Shown one piece after another: positions 45,500-53,867 of a DNA stretch of 64,000 bases. The notes below the pieces were generated by a model that worked only from the letters and a program-made list of their open reading frames with translations, searched no databases and was not told the DNA's origin. A program made the position numbers and the translations under genes. The stretch spans positions 188,285 to 252,284 of the forward strand of contig CAIZNI010000013.1 of NCBI GenBank assembly GCA_903934295.1, given 5' to 3'. Position 1 is the stretch's first letter. Every line of letters begins with the position of its first letter. The DNA is from an uncultured beta proteobacterium. GTDB lineage: Bacteria > Pseudomonadota > Gammaproteobacteria > Burkholderiales > Burkholderiaceae_E.

Positions 45500-47071
45500 A
45501 TGAACGCTCCCGAATCCGTTGTTCCGGCCCTGGTCGCTGCCACCGTCGCGCCTGCCGCCTCCACCGACCGTCCTGCTCCGGCGTGCGAACCGGCGGCATT
45601 CGACCCCGGGCTGCCTTTGCTGCCGGGCTTCCAGGCACTGGGCGACGGCTTTTTCGCCCGGGTCGCCGGCACCCCCCTGCCCGACCCGCACCTGGCGCTG
45701 GTGAACCGCTCGCTGGCCGACGAACTCGGCCTAGCGCCCGAGGCCCTCGCCCATCCCTCGATGACCGCCATCCTCGCCGGCAATACCCCCTGGCCGGGCG
45801 CCGACAGCATCGCCACCGTCTATTCCGGCCACCAGTTCGGCGCCTGGGCGGGGCGGCTGGGCGACGGCCGGGCATTGCTGCTGGCCCAGGTCCGCGCGCC
45901 CGACGGCGGCGCCTGGGAGATTCAGCTCAAGGGCGCCGGCAAGACCCCGTTTTCCCGGATGGGCGACGGCCGCGCGGTGCTGCGCTCGTCGATCCGGGAA
46001 TACCTGTGCTCGGAAGCCATGCACGGGCTGGGGATTCCGACCACCCGCGCGCTCGCGCTGGTGACTTCCGATGCGCCGGTCCTGCGCGAAACCCTCGAGA
46101 CGGCCGCGGTCGTCACCCGGGTCGCGCCCACCTTCGTGCGCTTCGGTCACTTCGAGCATTTCTACTGGAACCGCCAGCACGACGCCTTGCGCCGGCTCGC
46201 CGACCATGTCATCGACACCGGCTATCCGGCGTTGCGCGCCGAACCGAACCCCTATTGGTCGCTGCTGCAGGCAGTGAGCGAGCGCACCGGCGCGCTGATC
46301 GCGCAGTGGCAAAGCGTCGGGTTCTGCCACGGCGTGATGAACACCGACAACATGTCGATCCTCGGGCTGACCATCGACTACGGCCCGTTCGGCTTTCTCG
46401 ACGGCTTCGACCCGAGCCATGTCTGCAATCACTCCGACGACCAGGGGCGTTACGCCTATTCGATGCAACCCGGCATCGGCGAGTGGAACTGCTACTGCCT
46501 GGGCCAGGCACTGCTGCCGCTGATCGGCGAACCGGCCGATGCCGAGCGGGCGCTGGCAGCCTACCGGCCCGCCTTCGAGGCCCGCTATCGCGAGCTGATG
46601 CGCGCCAAGCTGGGGTTGTGCAGCGCCGCCGAGGGTGACGCGGCGCTGGCCGATCAGCTGTTGGCGATCCTGGAGGCCGGCGGCGTCGATTTCACCGCTT
46701 TCTTTCGCGCCCTGGGCCAGCTGCGCCGTGCCGATGCGAGCGGCGATGCCGCGGCGCGCGACCTGTTCATCGATCGCGCTGCCTTCGACGCCTGGGCGGT
46801 GCGCTACCGCGAGCGCCTGGCCGTCGAGGCGATCGAGGACCCGATCCGCCAGGCGGCCATGAACCGGGTCAATCCAAAGTTCGTGCTGCGCAATCACCTC
46901 GCCGAGATCGCGATCCGCGGCGCGCGCGACGCGTCACCGCCCGATTTCACCGAGATGCACCGGTTGCTCGAGGTGCTGCAGCATCCGTTCGACGAACACC
47001 CCGATCATCAAACCCTGGCCGCCCTGCCCCCCGACTGGGCGGGAAGCCTCAGCGTGAGTTGCTCATCATGA
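45500..47071 (+). CDS. selO: SelO/YdiU protein adenylyltransferase
   Basis: A 523-residue pseudokinase-fold AMPylator. Nucleotide-binding features are [20 protein letters not shown] (about 136-155) and [22 protein letters not shown]; the catalytic [20 protein letters not shown] (about 278-297) contains the metal-binding Asn/Asp pair. The C-terminal Cys in SVSCSS is the conserved redox residue. SelO transfers AMP to Ser/Thr/Tyr of redox-related proteins. It overlaps msrB by four bases, a genomic link with oxidative-damage repair. Confidence 0.96.
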   Translation: MNAPESVVPALVAATVAPAASTDRPAPACEPAAFDPGLPLLPGFQALGDGFFARVAGTPLPDPHLALVNRSLADELGLAPEALAHPSMTAILAGNTPWPGADSIATVYSGHQFGAWAGRLGDGRALLLAQVRAPDGGAWEIQLKGAGKTPFSRMGDGRAVLRSSIREYLCSEAMHGLGIPTTRALALVTSDAPVLRETLETAAVVTRVAPTFVRFGHFEHFYWNRQHDALRRLADHVIDTGYPALRAEPNPYWSLLQAVSERTGALIAQWQSVGFCHGVMNTDNMSILGLTIDYGPFGFLDGFDPSHVCNHSDDQGRYAYSMQPGIGEWNCYCLGQALLPLIGEPADAERALAAYRPAFEARYRELMRAKLGLCSAAEGDAALADQLLAILEAGGVDFTAFFRALGQLRRADASGDAAARDLFIDRAAFDAWAVRYRERLAVEAIEDPIRQAAMNRVNPKFVLRNHLAEIAIRGARDASPPDFTEMHRLLEVLQHPFDEHPDHQTLAALPPDWAGSLSVSCSS

Positions 47072-47487
47072 CGATTACCAAGATCCAGAAGACCGATGCC
47101 CAGTGGCGCGCCCAGCTGTCCGACGAGCAGTTCGAGGTCGCGCGCAAGCACGGTACCGAGCGCGCCTTCAGCGGCTGCTACTGGGACCATCATGCCAAGG
47201 GGACGTACACCTGCGTGTGTTGTGGCGCCGCGCTGTTCGCGTCGGACACCAAATTCGAATCGGGCTCGGGCTGGCCCAGCTATTTTCAGCCGCTGTCCAA
47301 CGAAGCGGTCACCCTGAAGCGCGATTTCGGCTGGGGCATGATCCGCACCGAGGTGCTGTGCAGCACCTGCGATGCGCACCTCGGGCATGTCTTCAAGGAC
47401 GGGCCCCCGCCGACCGGGCTGCGCTACTGCATGAATTCGGCGTCGCTGTCGTTCGAGCCGTCCGCCGAGACCGACCCGAAGGCGTGA
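47068..47487 (+). CDS. msrB: Methionine-R-sulfoxide reductase B
   Basis: A 139-residue MsrB. The zinc site has CVCCG (about 48-52) and [12 protein letters not shown] (about 97-108); the catalytic Cys lies in [12 protein letters not shown] (about 120-131). It reduces methionine-R-sulfoxide residues in proteins. ATG 47068 overlaps the selO stop (ATGA) and is preferred over the GTG-like codons upstream in the track, giving tight coupling of selO and msrB. Confidence 0.96.
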   Translation: MTITKIQKTDAQWRAQLSDEQFEVARKHGTERAFSGCYWDHHAKGTYTCVCCGAALFASDTKFESGSGWPSYFQPLSNEAVTLKRDFGWGMIRTEVLCSTCDAHLGHVFKDGPPPTGLRYCMNSASLSFEPSAETDPKA

Positions 47488-47501
47488 GCGAGGGCCGTCA
47501 G

Positions 47502-47545
47502 GCCCGGGCACTGAACGCCCGGGCAGCGAAGGCCTGTCAGGCCTT
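47502..47545. terminator. Paired hairpins between msrB and the small basic gene
   Basis: GCCCGGGC appears twice (47502-47509, 47517-47524) and, being self-complementary, forms a stem with loop ACTGAAC. Next to it AAGGCCT-GTC-AGGCCTT (47529-47545) forms a second stem that includes the stop codon of the minus-strand gene. No long T-run follows. A bidirectional terminator between convergent genes is likely. Confidence 0.6.
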
Positions 47546-47665
47546 CTTGACCTTCTCGAGCATGCGGAAAACCGGTTTGCCCGCGCCCTTGAACAGGCGC
47601 TTGAACGCCTTCGAGAGGCAGCGGCGTTCGAGGGTGTTACGACGGGTGCGGTTGCGATCGGCCAT
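47537..47665 (-). CDS. Small basic protein, 42 residues
   Basis: A short frame hidden at the end of a long shadow ORF: MADRNRTRRNTLERRC at the N-terminus and KPVFRMLEKVKKA at the C-terminus. About a third of the residues are Arg or Lys. GGAG is seven bases before the ATG and a TATACT element lies further upstream. Strong signals for such a short gene make it believable. It resembles no family I can name; strong positive charge suggests RNA, DNA or membrane binding. Confirmation needs conservation or expression data. Confidence 0.6.
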   Translation of the reverse strand: MADRNRTRRNTLERRCLSKAFKRLFKGAGKPVFRMLEKVKKA

Positions 47666-47701
47666 GAAAAATCTCCAGGAAATGCGGGTACAAAGCCCAC
47701 G

Positions 47702-47707
47702 AGTATA
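47702..47707 (-). promoter_or_regulatory. -10 element for the small basic gene
   Basis: On the minus strand TATACT stands 36 bases before the small gene's ATG, preceded by GGT. A recognisable -35 is lacking (best match CGGTCA with 17-base spacing). Confidence 0.4.
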
Positions 47708-47740
47708 ACCGACGCGACCTCGCGTGACCGTCAGACCAGC

Positions 47741-47752
47741 TAGACTGCCAAC
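47741..47752 (+). promoter_or_regulatory. -10-like element six bases before yciB ATG
   Basis: TAGACT (47741-47746), six bases, then ATG 47753, with no ribosome-binding site. The same spacing as before ygfZ and selO. Confidence 0.4.
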
Positions 47753-48295
47753 ATGAAACTGCTCTTCGATCTCTTTCCCATCATTCTCTTCTTCGTCGCC
47801 TACAAGCTGGCCGGCATCTACATGGCCACCGGCGTGGCGATCGTGGCCAGCGTGGCCCAGATCGCCTGGCTGAAATGGCGGAACCGTCCGATCGAACCCA
47901 TGCAGTGGCTGAGCCTGGGCATCATCGTGGTCTTCGGCGGGCTGACGCTGTTCCTGCGCGACGAGGCCTTCATCAAATGGAAGCCCACCATTCTCTACGG
48001 CGCGTTCGCCGTGGCCCTGGTTGGCGCGCGACTGCTGCGCGGGCGCAACCTGATCCAGGCGGTCATGGGCAAGCAGATCCGGTTGCCCGAGCCGATCTGG
48101 TCGCAACTCAACAGCGCCTGGGCCATCTTCTTCGCCCTCCAGGCGGCGCTGAACATCATCGTGGCCTACCGGTTTTCCACGGATGTCTGGGTCAACTTCA
48201 AGCTGTTCGGGTCGATGGGCCTCACGCTGGTCTTCGTGATCCTGCAGGCCTTGTGGCTGGGTCGGCACATCCAGGAAGAGCCCGATGCGTCCTGA
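47753..48295 (+). CDS. yciB: Inner-membrane-spanning protein YciB (septation protein A)
   Basis: A 180-residue membrane protein with five hydrophobic segments beginning MKLLFDLFPIILFFVAYK, which is the family N-terminus; KWKPTILYG and NFKLFGSMGLTLVFV are also characteristic. YciB/IspZ proteins influence envelope homeostasis and septation and interact with cell-elongation and division proteins. The yciB-bolA-ppiC order is conserved in betaproteobacteria. It overlaps bolA by 11 bases. Confidence 0.95.
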   Translation: MKLLFDLFPIILFFVAYKLAGIYMATGVAIVASVAQIAWLKWRNRPIEPMQWLSLGIIVVFGGLTLFLRDEAFIKWKPTILYGAFAVALVGARLLRGRNLIQAVMGKQIRLPEPIWSQLNSAWAIFFALQAALNIIVAYRFSTDVWVNFKLFGSMGLTLVFVILQALWLGRHIQEEPDAS

Positions 48296-48581
48296 CCTCG
48301 AGGCGGTTCGCGCGCGGTTGCTGGCCGCGCTGCCGGGTGCCCTGATCGAACTCCAGGATGAAAGCCATCTGCACGCCGGCCATGCCGGCGCCCAGGGCGG
48401 CGCGGGCCATTTCCGGGTGCGGGTGGTCGATGACGCGTTCATCGGACTGTCGACCGTGGCCCGTCACCGCCTTGTGTATGATTCCGTGCGCGACTGGATG
48501 CCCGATCGCATCCACGCCCTCGCCATCGAGGCGCGAACGCCCGACGAAGCCACGCGCCAACCAAAGGATCCCCGCTCATGA
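48285..48581 (+). CDS. BolA-family protein
   Basis: A 98-residue BolA: DESHLHAGHAGAQGGAGHFRVRVV (about 25-48) has the conserved histidines for Fe-S ligation with monothiol glutaredoxins, and RHRLVYDSV is the conserved helix. BolA-type proteins act in Fe-S trafficking and stress morphology. The ATG overlaps yciB and its stop overlaps the isomerase start (ATGA), so all three are translationally coupled. Confidence 0.93.
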   Translation: MRPDLEAVRARLLAALPGALIELQDESHLHAGHAGAQGGAGHFRVRVVDDAFIGLSTVARHRLVYDSVRDWMPDRIHALAIEARTPDEATRQPKDPRS

Positions 48582-49363
48582 ATCTGTTTCAATTCCTCGC
48601 CAAGGCGATTGCCGGCGCCACCCTGGCGCTGGCCGCTGCGGCCGTCATGGCCCAGAACGCGGCTGTGGTGAACAACAAGCCGATCAGTTCGAAGAAGGTC
48701 GATGAATTCGTGGCCGCCCTCGCCGCCCAGGGCCGGCCCGACAGCCCCGAACTGCGCGCCGCGGTGCGCGAGGAACTCATCGCGCGCGAACTCTTCGTCC
48801 AGGAGGCCGAGCGCCGCGGCCTGCTGCGCAACGCCGAGGTCCAGCGCCAGGTCGATACCGCGCGCCAGGAGATCCTGATCCGCGCCATGATCCGTGACTA
48901 CCTCAAGACCAGCCCGATCACCGATGCCGACCTCAAGGCCGAGTACGACAAGGTCACCAAGGCGCAGAGCGACAAGGAATACCGCGCGCGCCACATCCTG
49001 GTCGAGAAGGAAGAGACGGCCAAGCAGATCATTGCCGATCTGAAGAAGGGCACCAAGTTCGAGGAACTGGCCAAGCAGTCCAAGGACACCGGTTCGGCGG
49101 CCAATGGCGGCGATCTGGACTGGAATGTTCCCGGCACTTTCGTGAAGCCCTTCGCCGACGCGATGGCCAAGCTCAAGAAGGGTGAATTCACCGAGACCCC
49201 GGTGCAGAGCCAGTTCGGCTGGCACGTCATCCGCCTGGACGACACCCGCGAGGCCAAGCCGCCCCCCATGGATCAGGTCAAGCCGCAGATCCAGCAGGAA
49301 CTCGAGCGCCGCAAGATCCAGGAACTGCAGAAGGACCTGCGTTCCAAAGCCAAGATCCAGTAA
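48578..49363 (+). CDS. Periplasmic PpiC-type peptidylprolyl isomerase
   Basis: A 261-residue SurA/PrsA-like chaperone. Signal peptide (MNLFQFLAKAIAGATLALAAAAVMAQ), a SurA-N-like helical region (about 30-125) and one parvulin domain (about 130-225: ARHILVEKEETAKQIIADLK, GGDLDWNVPGTFVKPF, SQFGWHVIRL). It isomerises Xaa-Pro bonds of outer-membrane or secreted proteins. It is the last gene of the yciB-bolA-ppi unit and is followed by a strong intrinsic terminator. Confidence 0.95.
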   Translation: MNLFQFLAKAIAGATLALAAAAVMAQNAAVVNNKPISSKKVDEFVAALAAQGRPDSPELRAAVREELIARELFVQEAERRGLLRNAEVQRQVDTARQEILIRAMIRDYLKTSPITDADLKAEYDKVTKAQSDKEYRARHILVEKEETAKQIIADLKKGTKFEELAKQSKDTGSAANGGDLDWNVPGTFVKPFADAMAKLKKGEFTETPVQSQFGWHVIRLDDTREAKPPPMDQVKPQIQQELERRKIQELQKDLRSKAKIQ

Positions 49364-49372
49364 GGACGATCG

Positions 49373-49404
49373 GCCGGCCAGGCGCACGCCCTGGCCGGCG
49401 TTTT
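49373..49404 (+). terminator. Intrinsic terminator after the isomerase gene
   Basis: A perfect ten-base stem GCCGGCCAGG / CCTGGCCGGC with a seven-base loop is followed by GTTTTC, ten bases after the stop codon. A textbook rho-independent terminator. Confidence 0.85.
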
Positions 49405-49411
49405 CAGCGGT

Positions 49412-50452
49412 TCATCCGGCCAGTTCGCGCCGGAACACGAGATCGCCCGCCGACGCGCTGTCGTGCGGATAGCGATCCGGGTCGACCGGCTCGAAGCCGA
49501 GTCTGACCATCACCGCCGTCGCTCGTCCGTTGTCCGGACGAACCGTGGCCCACACCTCCCGTACCCCCGCCTGCGTGGCCAGCTCTTCCAGCACGGCGGC
49601 GCCCGCCTCTGCGCTCAGGCCACGGCCCCAGTGCGCGGATCCCAACAGGCAGGTCATCTCGGCGCTGTGTCCGGCATGGACGGTGGCCTGCAGACAGCCG
49701 AGGTAATCGCTGCTGCCCTGGTCGCGCACTGCCCAGCTCAGCCAGGCGCAGCGCCCGTCGGGCGAGCGACGGCGCTCCAGTGCCTGGTAGCGCAGGTTCA
49801 GCCAGTCCAGGGACACCGGCGGTTCGTCTTCGATCAGCCGGTAGAGGGTCGGATCGCTCAGCACCGGCATCAGCGGCTCGGCATGCGCCGACACGAGCGG
49901 CTCCAGGATCAGGCGCTGCGTGCGCAGCGTGCGCCGCCCGAGCATCTCGGGAAACCGGGCGGCATCGGCCGGCTGGCGCCGGCGCCGGCGTTCGGCAAAG
50001 AAGGATTTGAGCAGGCGGGACGACTCCTCGGCCAGCATGCCGCCGACAGCCTGGCAATGGTGATTCAGGCGGGGCTGCGCCATCAGGTCCACCACGCTGC
50101 CGCAGGCGCCCGTCTTCGGGTCGGCCGCACCCCACACCAGGCGCCGGATGCGGGCGTGCTGGATCGCGCCGGTGCACATCACGCAGGGTTCCAGGGTGAC
50201 GTAGAGGTCGCAGTTCACCAGCCGGTAATTGCCCAGCAGTTCGGCCGCCTGGCGCATCGCCTGGATCTCGGCGTGCGCGGTCGGATCGCTCGCGCCGATC
50301 GGCTGGTTGTAGCCGGTGGCGATGACGCGACCCTCGTACACCACCACCGCGCCCACCGGCACCTCGCCCAGCGCCTGGGCATTGCGGGCCTGGTCCAGTG
50401 CCAGGCGCATGAACGCCTCGTCCAGGCGCATCCCCGGATCGGCTTCGCTCAT
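49412..50452 (-). CDS. tadA: tRNA adenosine deaminase TadA fused to a GNAT acetyltransferase
   Basis: A 346-residue protein in place of the usual 150-170-residue TadA. Residues 1-155 are a full deaminase: DPTAHAEIQAM gives the zinc ligand His60 and proton shuttle Glu62, and EPCVMC gives Cys90 and Cys93. It makes inosine at the tRNA-Arg(ACG) wobble position. Residues about 172-346 form a GNAT domain of the RimJ/RimL-like group (LRTQRLILEPL, then HWGRGLSAEAGAAVLEEL and VRPDNGRATAVMVRLGFE). ATG 50452 is chosen; ATG 50461 is possible. No frameshift separates the domains, so the fusion is real in this sequence. Confidence 0.93.
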   Translation of the reverse strand: MSEADPGMRLDEAFMRLALDQARNAQALGEVPVGAVVVYEGRVIATGYNQPIGASDPTAHAEIQAMRQAAELLGNYRLVNCDLYVTLEPCVMCTGAIQHARIRRLVWGAADPKTGACGSVVDLMAQPRLNHHCQAVGGMLAEESSRLLKSFFAERRRRRQPADAARFPEMLGRRTLRTQRLILEPLVSAHAEPLMPVLSDPTLYRLIEDEPPVSLDWLNLRYQALERRRSPDGRCAWLSWAVRDQGSSDYLGCLQATVHAGHSAEMTCLLGSAHWGRGLSAEAGAAVLEELATQAGVREVWATVRPDNGRATAVMVRLGFEPVDPDRYPHDSASAGDLVFRRELAG

Positions 50453-50637
50453 GCCTGACATTGACGCAACCGCATCCCCATGACGACTTCCGGCTTCACG
50501 TGATCTGCAGATCGTCTGACTGCATGCAGCAGTCGTGACGCTGCCGACCCCGATTATCCGGCACGGTCTCCCGTTTGCACAGCCGCCCGGCGATCGGCGC
50601 TCCCGGCTGCGCAGCGGGGCCTGCCGCCCGGGATCGG

Positions 50638-53304
50638 TCAGTGACCCGAGCCCCGGTTGGCAGCCAGCGCCTCCTCCAGCCATTGCAGCCAGTTCCTCCT
50701 GGCAGGATCGTCGAACATCTCGATGTGTTCGATGTCGAGGAACTCGACCCGGGCATCGCTGGCCAACAGGGCTGGCCAGATCGAATGCTGGCGGTCGGCC
50801 TGACGAAGGACCACGATGGCAGCACCGTCGTAGGGCTGTGCCACATGGTGGCGGATCATCTTGCGCGCCGCATAGCCGAAGGCGGGCCAGCGGTTGCGCG
50901 GCAGCAGCGCTCGGGACACGCGACCGGGTCGGCGGCCATAGAAGTCCACCAGCCGGTAGCTCAGCCATTGCACCAGCGCGATCTCCTCGACCAGCCAGCG
51001 AGCCTTCAGCGCGAGATAGGCGCCGAGATCCGATGGTCGCGCCCGGATTCGCCGGATGACTCGCTGCAAGCGCGCCTGCAACGGCTGGTTGGCGGCGACC
51101 GGTTGTCCGCCTGGCGCCGCGTCCGAATCGAGGCGGGCCCGCAGGGGTTGCAGAGGATCGAGCATGAACAGCAGCTCGACCGTCTGGGCGCTGGCGCGCA
51201 ACTGCTGGGCGATCTCGAAGGCGATCAGGCCGCCGAGCGAGTACCCCGCCACCCGGTAGGGCCCGTCGGGCTGAACCGTGCGGATCTCCCGAACGAAAGC
51301 ACGGGCCAGTTCGCTCAGGGTATCGGCCTGGATGAATCCGCCGCCCAGCGCCCACAGCGACAGGGCTTGAAGCGGCATGGGCAGTGTCCACAGGCCGGGT
51401 CGGGCCATCCGATGGTCGATGCCGCAGAAAAAGATCGGTGCGCCCACGCCCGCCGGTGCGAACGGAAAGACGTGGCGGGTGTTCTCGCTGCCCTGGCGAG
51501 GGACGGCTGCCTGGTCGATGCGCAGGGCGAGCTCGCGCAGGGTGGGCGTCTCGAAGGCCAGGTGGGCCGGCAGCGCCACCCCGAAGACGGTCTCCACTTC
51601 CAGCGACATCTGCACGCTGGCCAGCGAATCGCCGCCGACCGAGAAAAAATTCTCCTCGATTCCGACCCGGTCGATGCGCAGCACCCGCTTCCAGATCGTC
51701 GCCAGCTCGATCTCCGTCGGTGTCATCGGACCCGACGCATCGGCCGCGGTGTCGCCGGCGTCCGCCGCCGCGAGCGCCAGCTGTCGTATCGCATTGCGGT
51801 CGACCTTGCCGCTGGCGCTGTGCGGCAGGTGCTCGGGGAACACGAAGCGCGCGGGAATCATCGCCGCTGGCAGCGCTTCGCGCAGTCCAGCCTGCAGATC
51901 CTTCGACAGAGGCGGCGAAGACCAGTGGCCGATCAGCGCGGCAACCACCACCCGGCCGCCGCTCGCCGTCGGCATCCAGGTGGCAGCCGCCTGGCTTACC
52001 CTCGGCAGGCGCAGCAGCGCTGACTCGACTTCACGCGGTTCAATGCGCACGCCACGAACCTTGATCTGGTCATCGAGGCGTCCGAAATACTCGATCACCC
52101 CATCGGGACGGCGGGCGACGAGATCACCCGTCCGGTAGTGCCGCTCGCCCAGGGGCCCCAGCGCGGTGAACCGTTCGGCGGTCAGTGCCGGCTGATCGCG
52201 GTAGCCGCGGGCAACGCCGGCGCCCGCCAGGCAGAGTTCGCCCTGCACGCCATCGGCAACCGGCTGACCCTGGGCATCCATCACCAGCGCGGACAGCCCG
52301 GACAGCGGTGTGCCGATCGGGGCGGAGATCGACGAACCGCCCGGATCGTCCGCGAGCATTCGATGGCCGGTCGCCCAGACCGTGGTCTCGGTCGGCCCGT
52401 ACAGGTTCCAGGCCTGGTCGGCGAGTGCCGCGATCCGGCTTGCCAGTTCGGGTGCCACCGGCTCCGCGGTCGAGATGGCGACTCTCAGTCGCGGGAGTGC
52501 AGTGGTCCCGGCCAGCAGCACCGCCCAGACCGAAGGACCGGTTTGCATGACGGTGACGTGGTGGTGCCGCATCTCCTCGGCGAGCCGATCCGGACGCAAC
52601 AGCAGGCTGCGCTCGCGCAGCAGCAGGCTCGCGCCGCTGATCAGCGGCACAAAAACCTCCGCGACCGAGATGTCGAAGCCGATCGAGGCGACCGCCAGAT
52701 AGCGGTCCTGAGGGCTGAAGCCGATCAGCGCGGCGGCGGCGTGCAGCAGGTTGATCACCTGAGCGTGCTCGACTTCCACCCCCTTGGGTTCGCCGGTGCT
52801 GCCGGAAGTGAAGAGCACATAGGCCAGCCGGGCGCCGCCCGGCGCGCAGGCTGGCACCGCCGATTCGTCCGTGGGAGTACCCACGGTGTTCGGGTCGATC
52901 CAGTTGATCTCGCCCAGTTCGCAGGCATTGGTGCGGGCCGCGTCGCGCAGTCGCTGAGTCAGCGACGCCTCTGCGATCACCATCCGGCAGCCGGCCGCCC
53001 GCAGCAGGCGCGCGCCACGCCCCAGCGGTTCATCGGCATCGATCGGTACATAGGCGCCGCCGGCCCACCAGATACCCAGGAGCGCCGCCACCAGATCGGC
53101 GCCGCGTGGCAGCAGCACGCCAACCGTCTGCTCGGGCTGAAGCCCCTGGGTCAGCAGTTCGGTGGCAAGCGCCTGGGCACGGCCGGCGAGTTCCCCGTAA
53201 GTGACCGGCCGCTCGGCGATAACGGCCACCGCGTTCGGCGTTCTCCGGGCATGAGCGAGGAACCCGTCTACCCCGGTCATCCGTGGGTCATGCATCGGGC
53301 TCAT
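50638..53304 (-). CDS. Single-module NRPS-like enzyme: adenylation, carrier, thioesterase
   Basis: The 888-residue protein has an adenylation domain (about 10-510: AYVLFTSGSTGEPKG, NLYGPTETTVWATG, YRTGDLVARRPDG, GRLDDQIKVRGVRIEP; Lys in ASGKVDR), a carrier domain (about 525-600) with phosphopantetheine serine in GGDSLA, and a type I thioesterase (about 620-888; Ser in GYSLGGL). There is no condensation domain. Adenylation starts with FDISVAE, so position 235 is Asp, consistent with an alpha-amino acid substrate, but I cannot assign the amino acid. Loading, thioesterification and release by hydrolysis, transfer or lactonisation are possible. The 104-residue gene 21 bases upstream is in the same operon. 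Confidence 0.92.
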   Translation of the reverse strand: MSPMHDPRMTGVDGFLAHARRTPNAVAVIAERPVTYGELAGRAQALATELLTQGLQPEQTVGVLLPRGADLVAALLGIWWAGGAYVPIDADEPLGRGARLLRAAGCRMVIAEASLTQRLRDAARTNACELGEINWIDPNTVGTPTDESAVPACAPGGARLAYVLFTSGSTGEPKGVEVEHAQVINLLHAAAALIGFSPQDRYLAVASIGFDISVAEVFVPLISGASLLLRERSLLLRPDRLAEEMRHHHVTVMQTGPSVWAVLLAGTTALPRLRVAISTAEPVAPELASRIAALADQAWNLYGPTETTVWATGHRMLADDPGGSSISAPIGTPLSGLSALVMDAQGQPVADGVQGELCLAGAGVARGYRDQPALTAERFTALGPLGERHYRTGDLVARRPDGVIEYFGRLDDQIKVRGVRIEPREVESALLRLPRVSQAAATWMPTASGGRVVVAALIGHWSSPPLSKDLQAGLREALPAAMIPARFVFPEHLPHSASGKVDRNAIRQLALAAADAGDTAADASGPMTPTEIELATIWKRVLRIDRVGIEENFFSVGGDSLASVQMSLEVETVFGVALPAHLAFETPTLRELALRIDQAAVPRQGSENTRHVFPFAPAGVGAPIFFCGIDHRMARPGLWTLPMPLQALSLWALGGGFIQADTLSELARAFVREIRTVQPDGPYRVAGYSLGGLIAFEIAQQLRASAQTVELLFMLDPLQPLRARLDSDAAPGGQPVAANQPLQARLQRVIRRIRARPSDLGAYLALKARWLVEEIALVQWLSYRLVDFYGRRPGRVSRALLPRNRWPAFGYAARKMIRHHVAQPYDGAAIVVLRQADRQHSIWPALLASDARVEFLDIEHIEMFDDPARRNWLQWLEEALAANRGSGH

Positions 53305-53324
53305 GTCCGCGGACCGGGTGTTGT

Positions 53325-53639
53325 CTAGAGAAAGGTGACCCGCTGGCTCAGCGCATCGATCGCGACGGCCGGATCGCCAAACACGGTGCCCGACGCCTGA
53401 CTGCCGATCACCACGCCGCGCCCGGCCACCGGTGCCAGATTGTCGAGCTTGAACCGACCCGCAGCCGGCTGTTGGCGGATGAAGCAGGCTTCATCGAAGA
53501 AGAGCCGGTCGCCGGAATCGTCGATTTCATCGGAGTCCAGGCTGTCGAAGCCGATCAGGCGGCGCAGCCCCGGCATCGGATCGTCGATCTCGATCTCGCT
53601 GACGCGCTGCTCGATGGGGTCGATCAGGAATACCTTCAT
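53325..53639 (-). CDS. Small protein co-transcribed with the NRPS-like gene
   Basis: A 104-residue acidic protein: MKVFLIDPIEQRVSEIEIDD at the N-terminus, LFFDEACFIRQQPAAGRF in the middle and PVAGRGVVIG near the C-terminus. It resembles the small DUF3846-like proteins common in proteobacteria, but this is a weak match made by eye. It is 21 bases upstream of the NRPS-like gene on the same strand. It could be an MbtH-like helper in position only; it has none of the MbtH tryptophan motifs. Confidence 0.68.
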   Translation of the reverse strand: MKVFLIDPIEQRVSEIEIDDPMPGLRRLIGFDSLDSDEIDDSGDRLFFDEACFIRQQPAAGRFKLDNLAPVAGRGVVIGSQASGTVFGDPAVAIDALSQRVTFL

Positions 53640-53867
53640 GGTGTCATTCCGTGCAGAGAGGTCAACGAACGAGAGTAGCCTGCCCGGCGCCGTTGGGCAG
53701 CAATGCCCCGACGAACGTCAGCGCTTTGGTATGGACCTTGCGTGGATGGCCAGCGCGGGCTTCATGCCCGACTGGCCGGCCCGGCGCCTGCCCTTCGAGC
53801 GCGCCTGGCGAAGCCCGAACCGGCTGGGCAGTTGAACGCGGCGGGCCGGAGGCAGCCGTATCCCGGG

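Noticed and set aside
50638-53304. Full nonribosomal peptide biosynthetic cluster
   Set aside because: No condensation domain, transporter or phosphopantetheinyl transferase gene is visible; only the single-module enzyme and a small partner are present.
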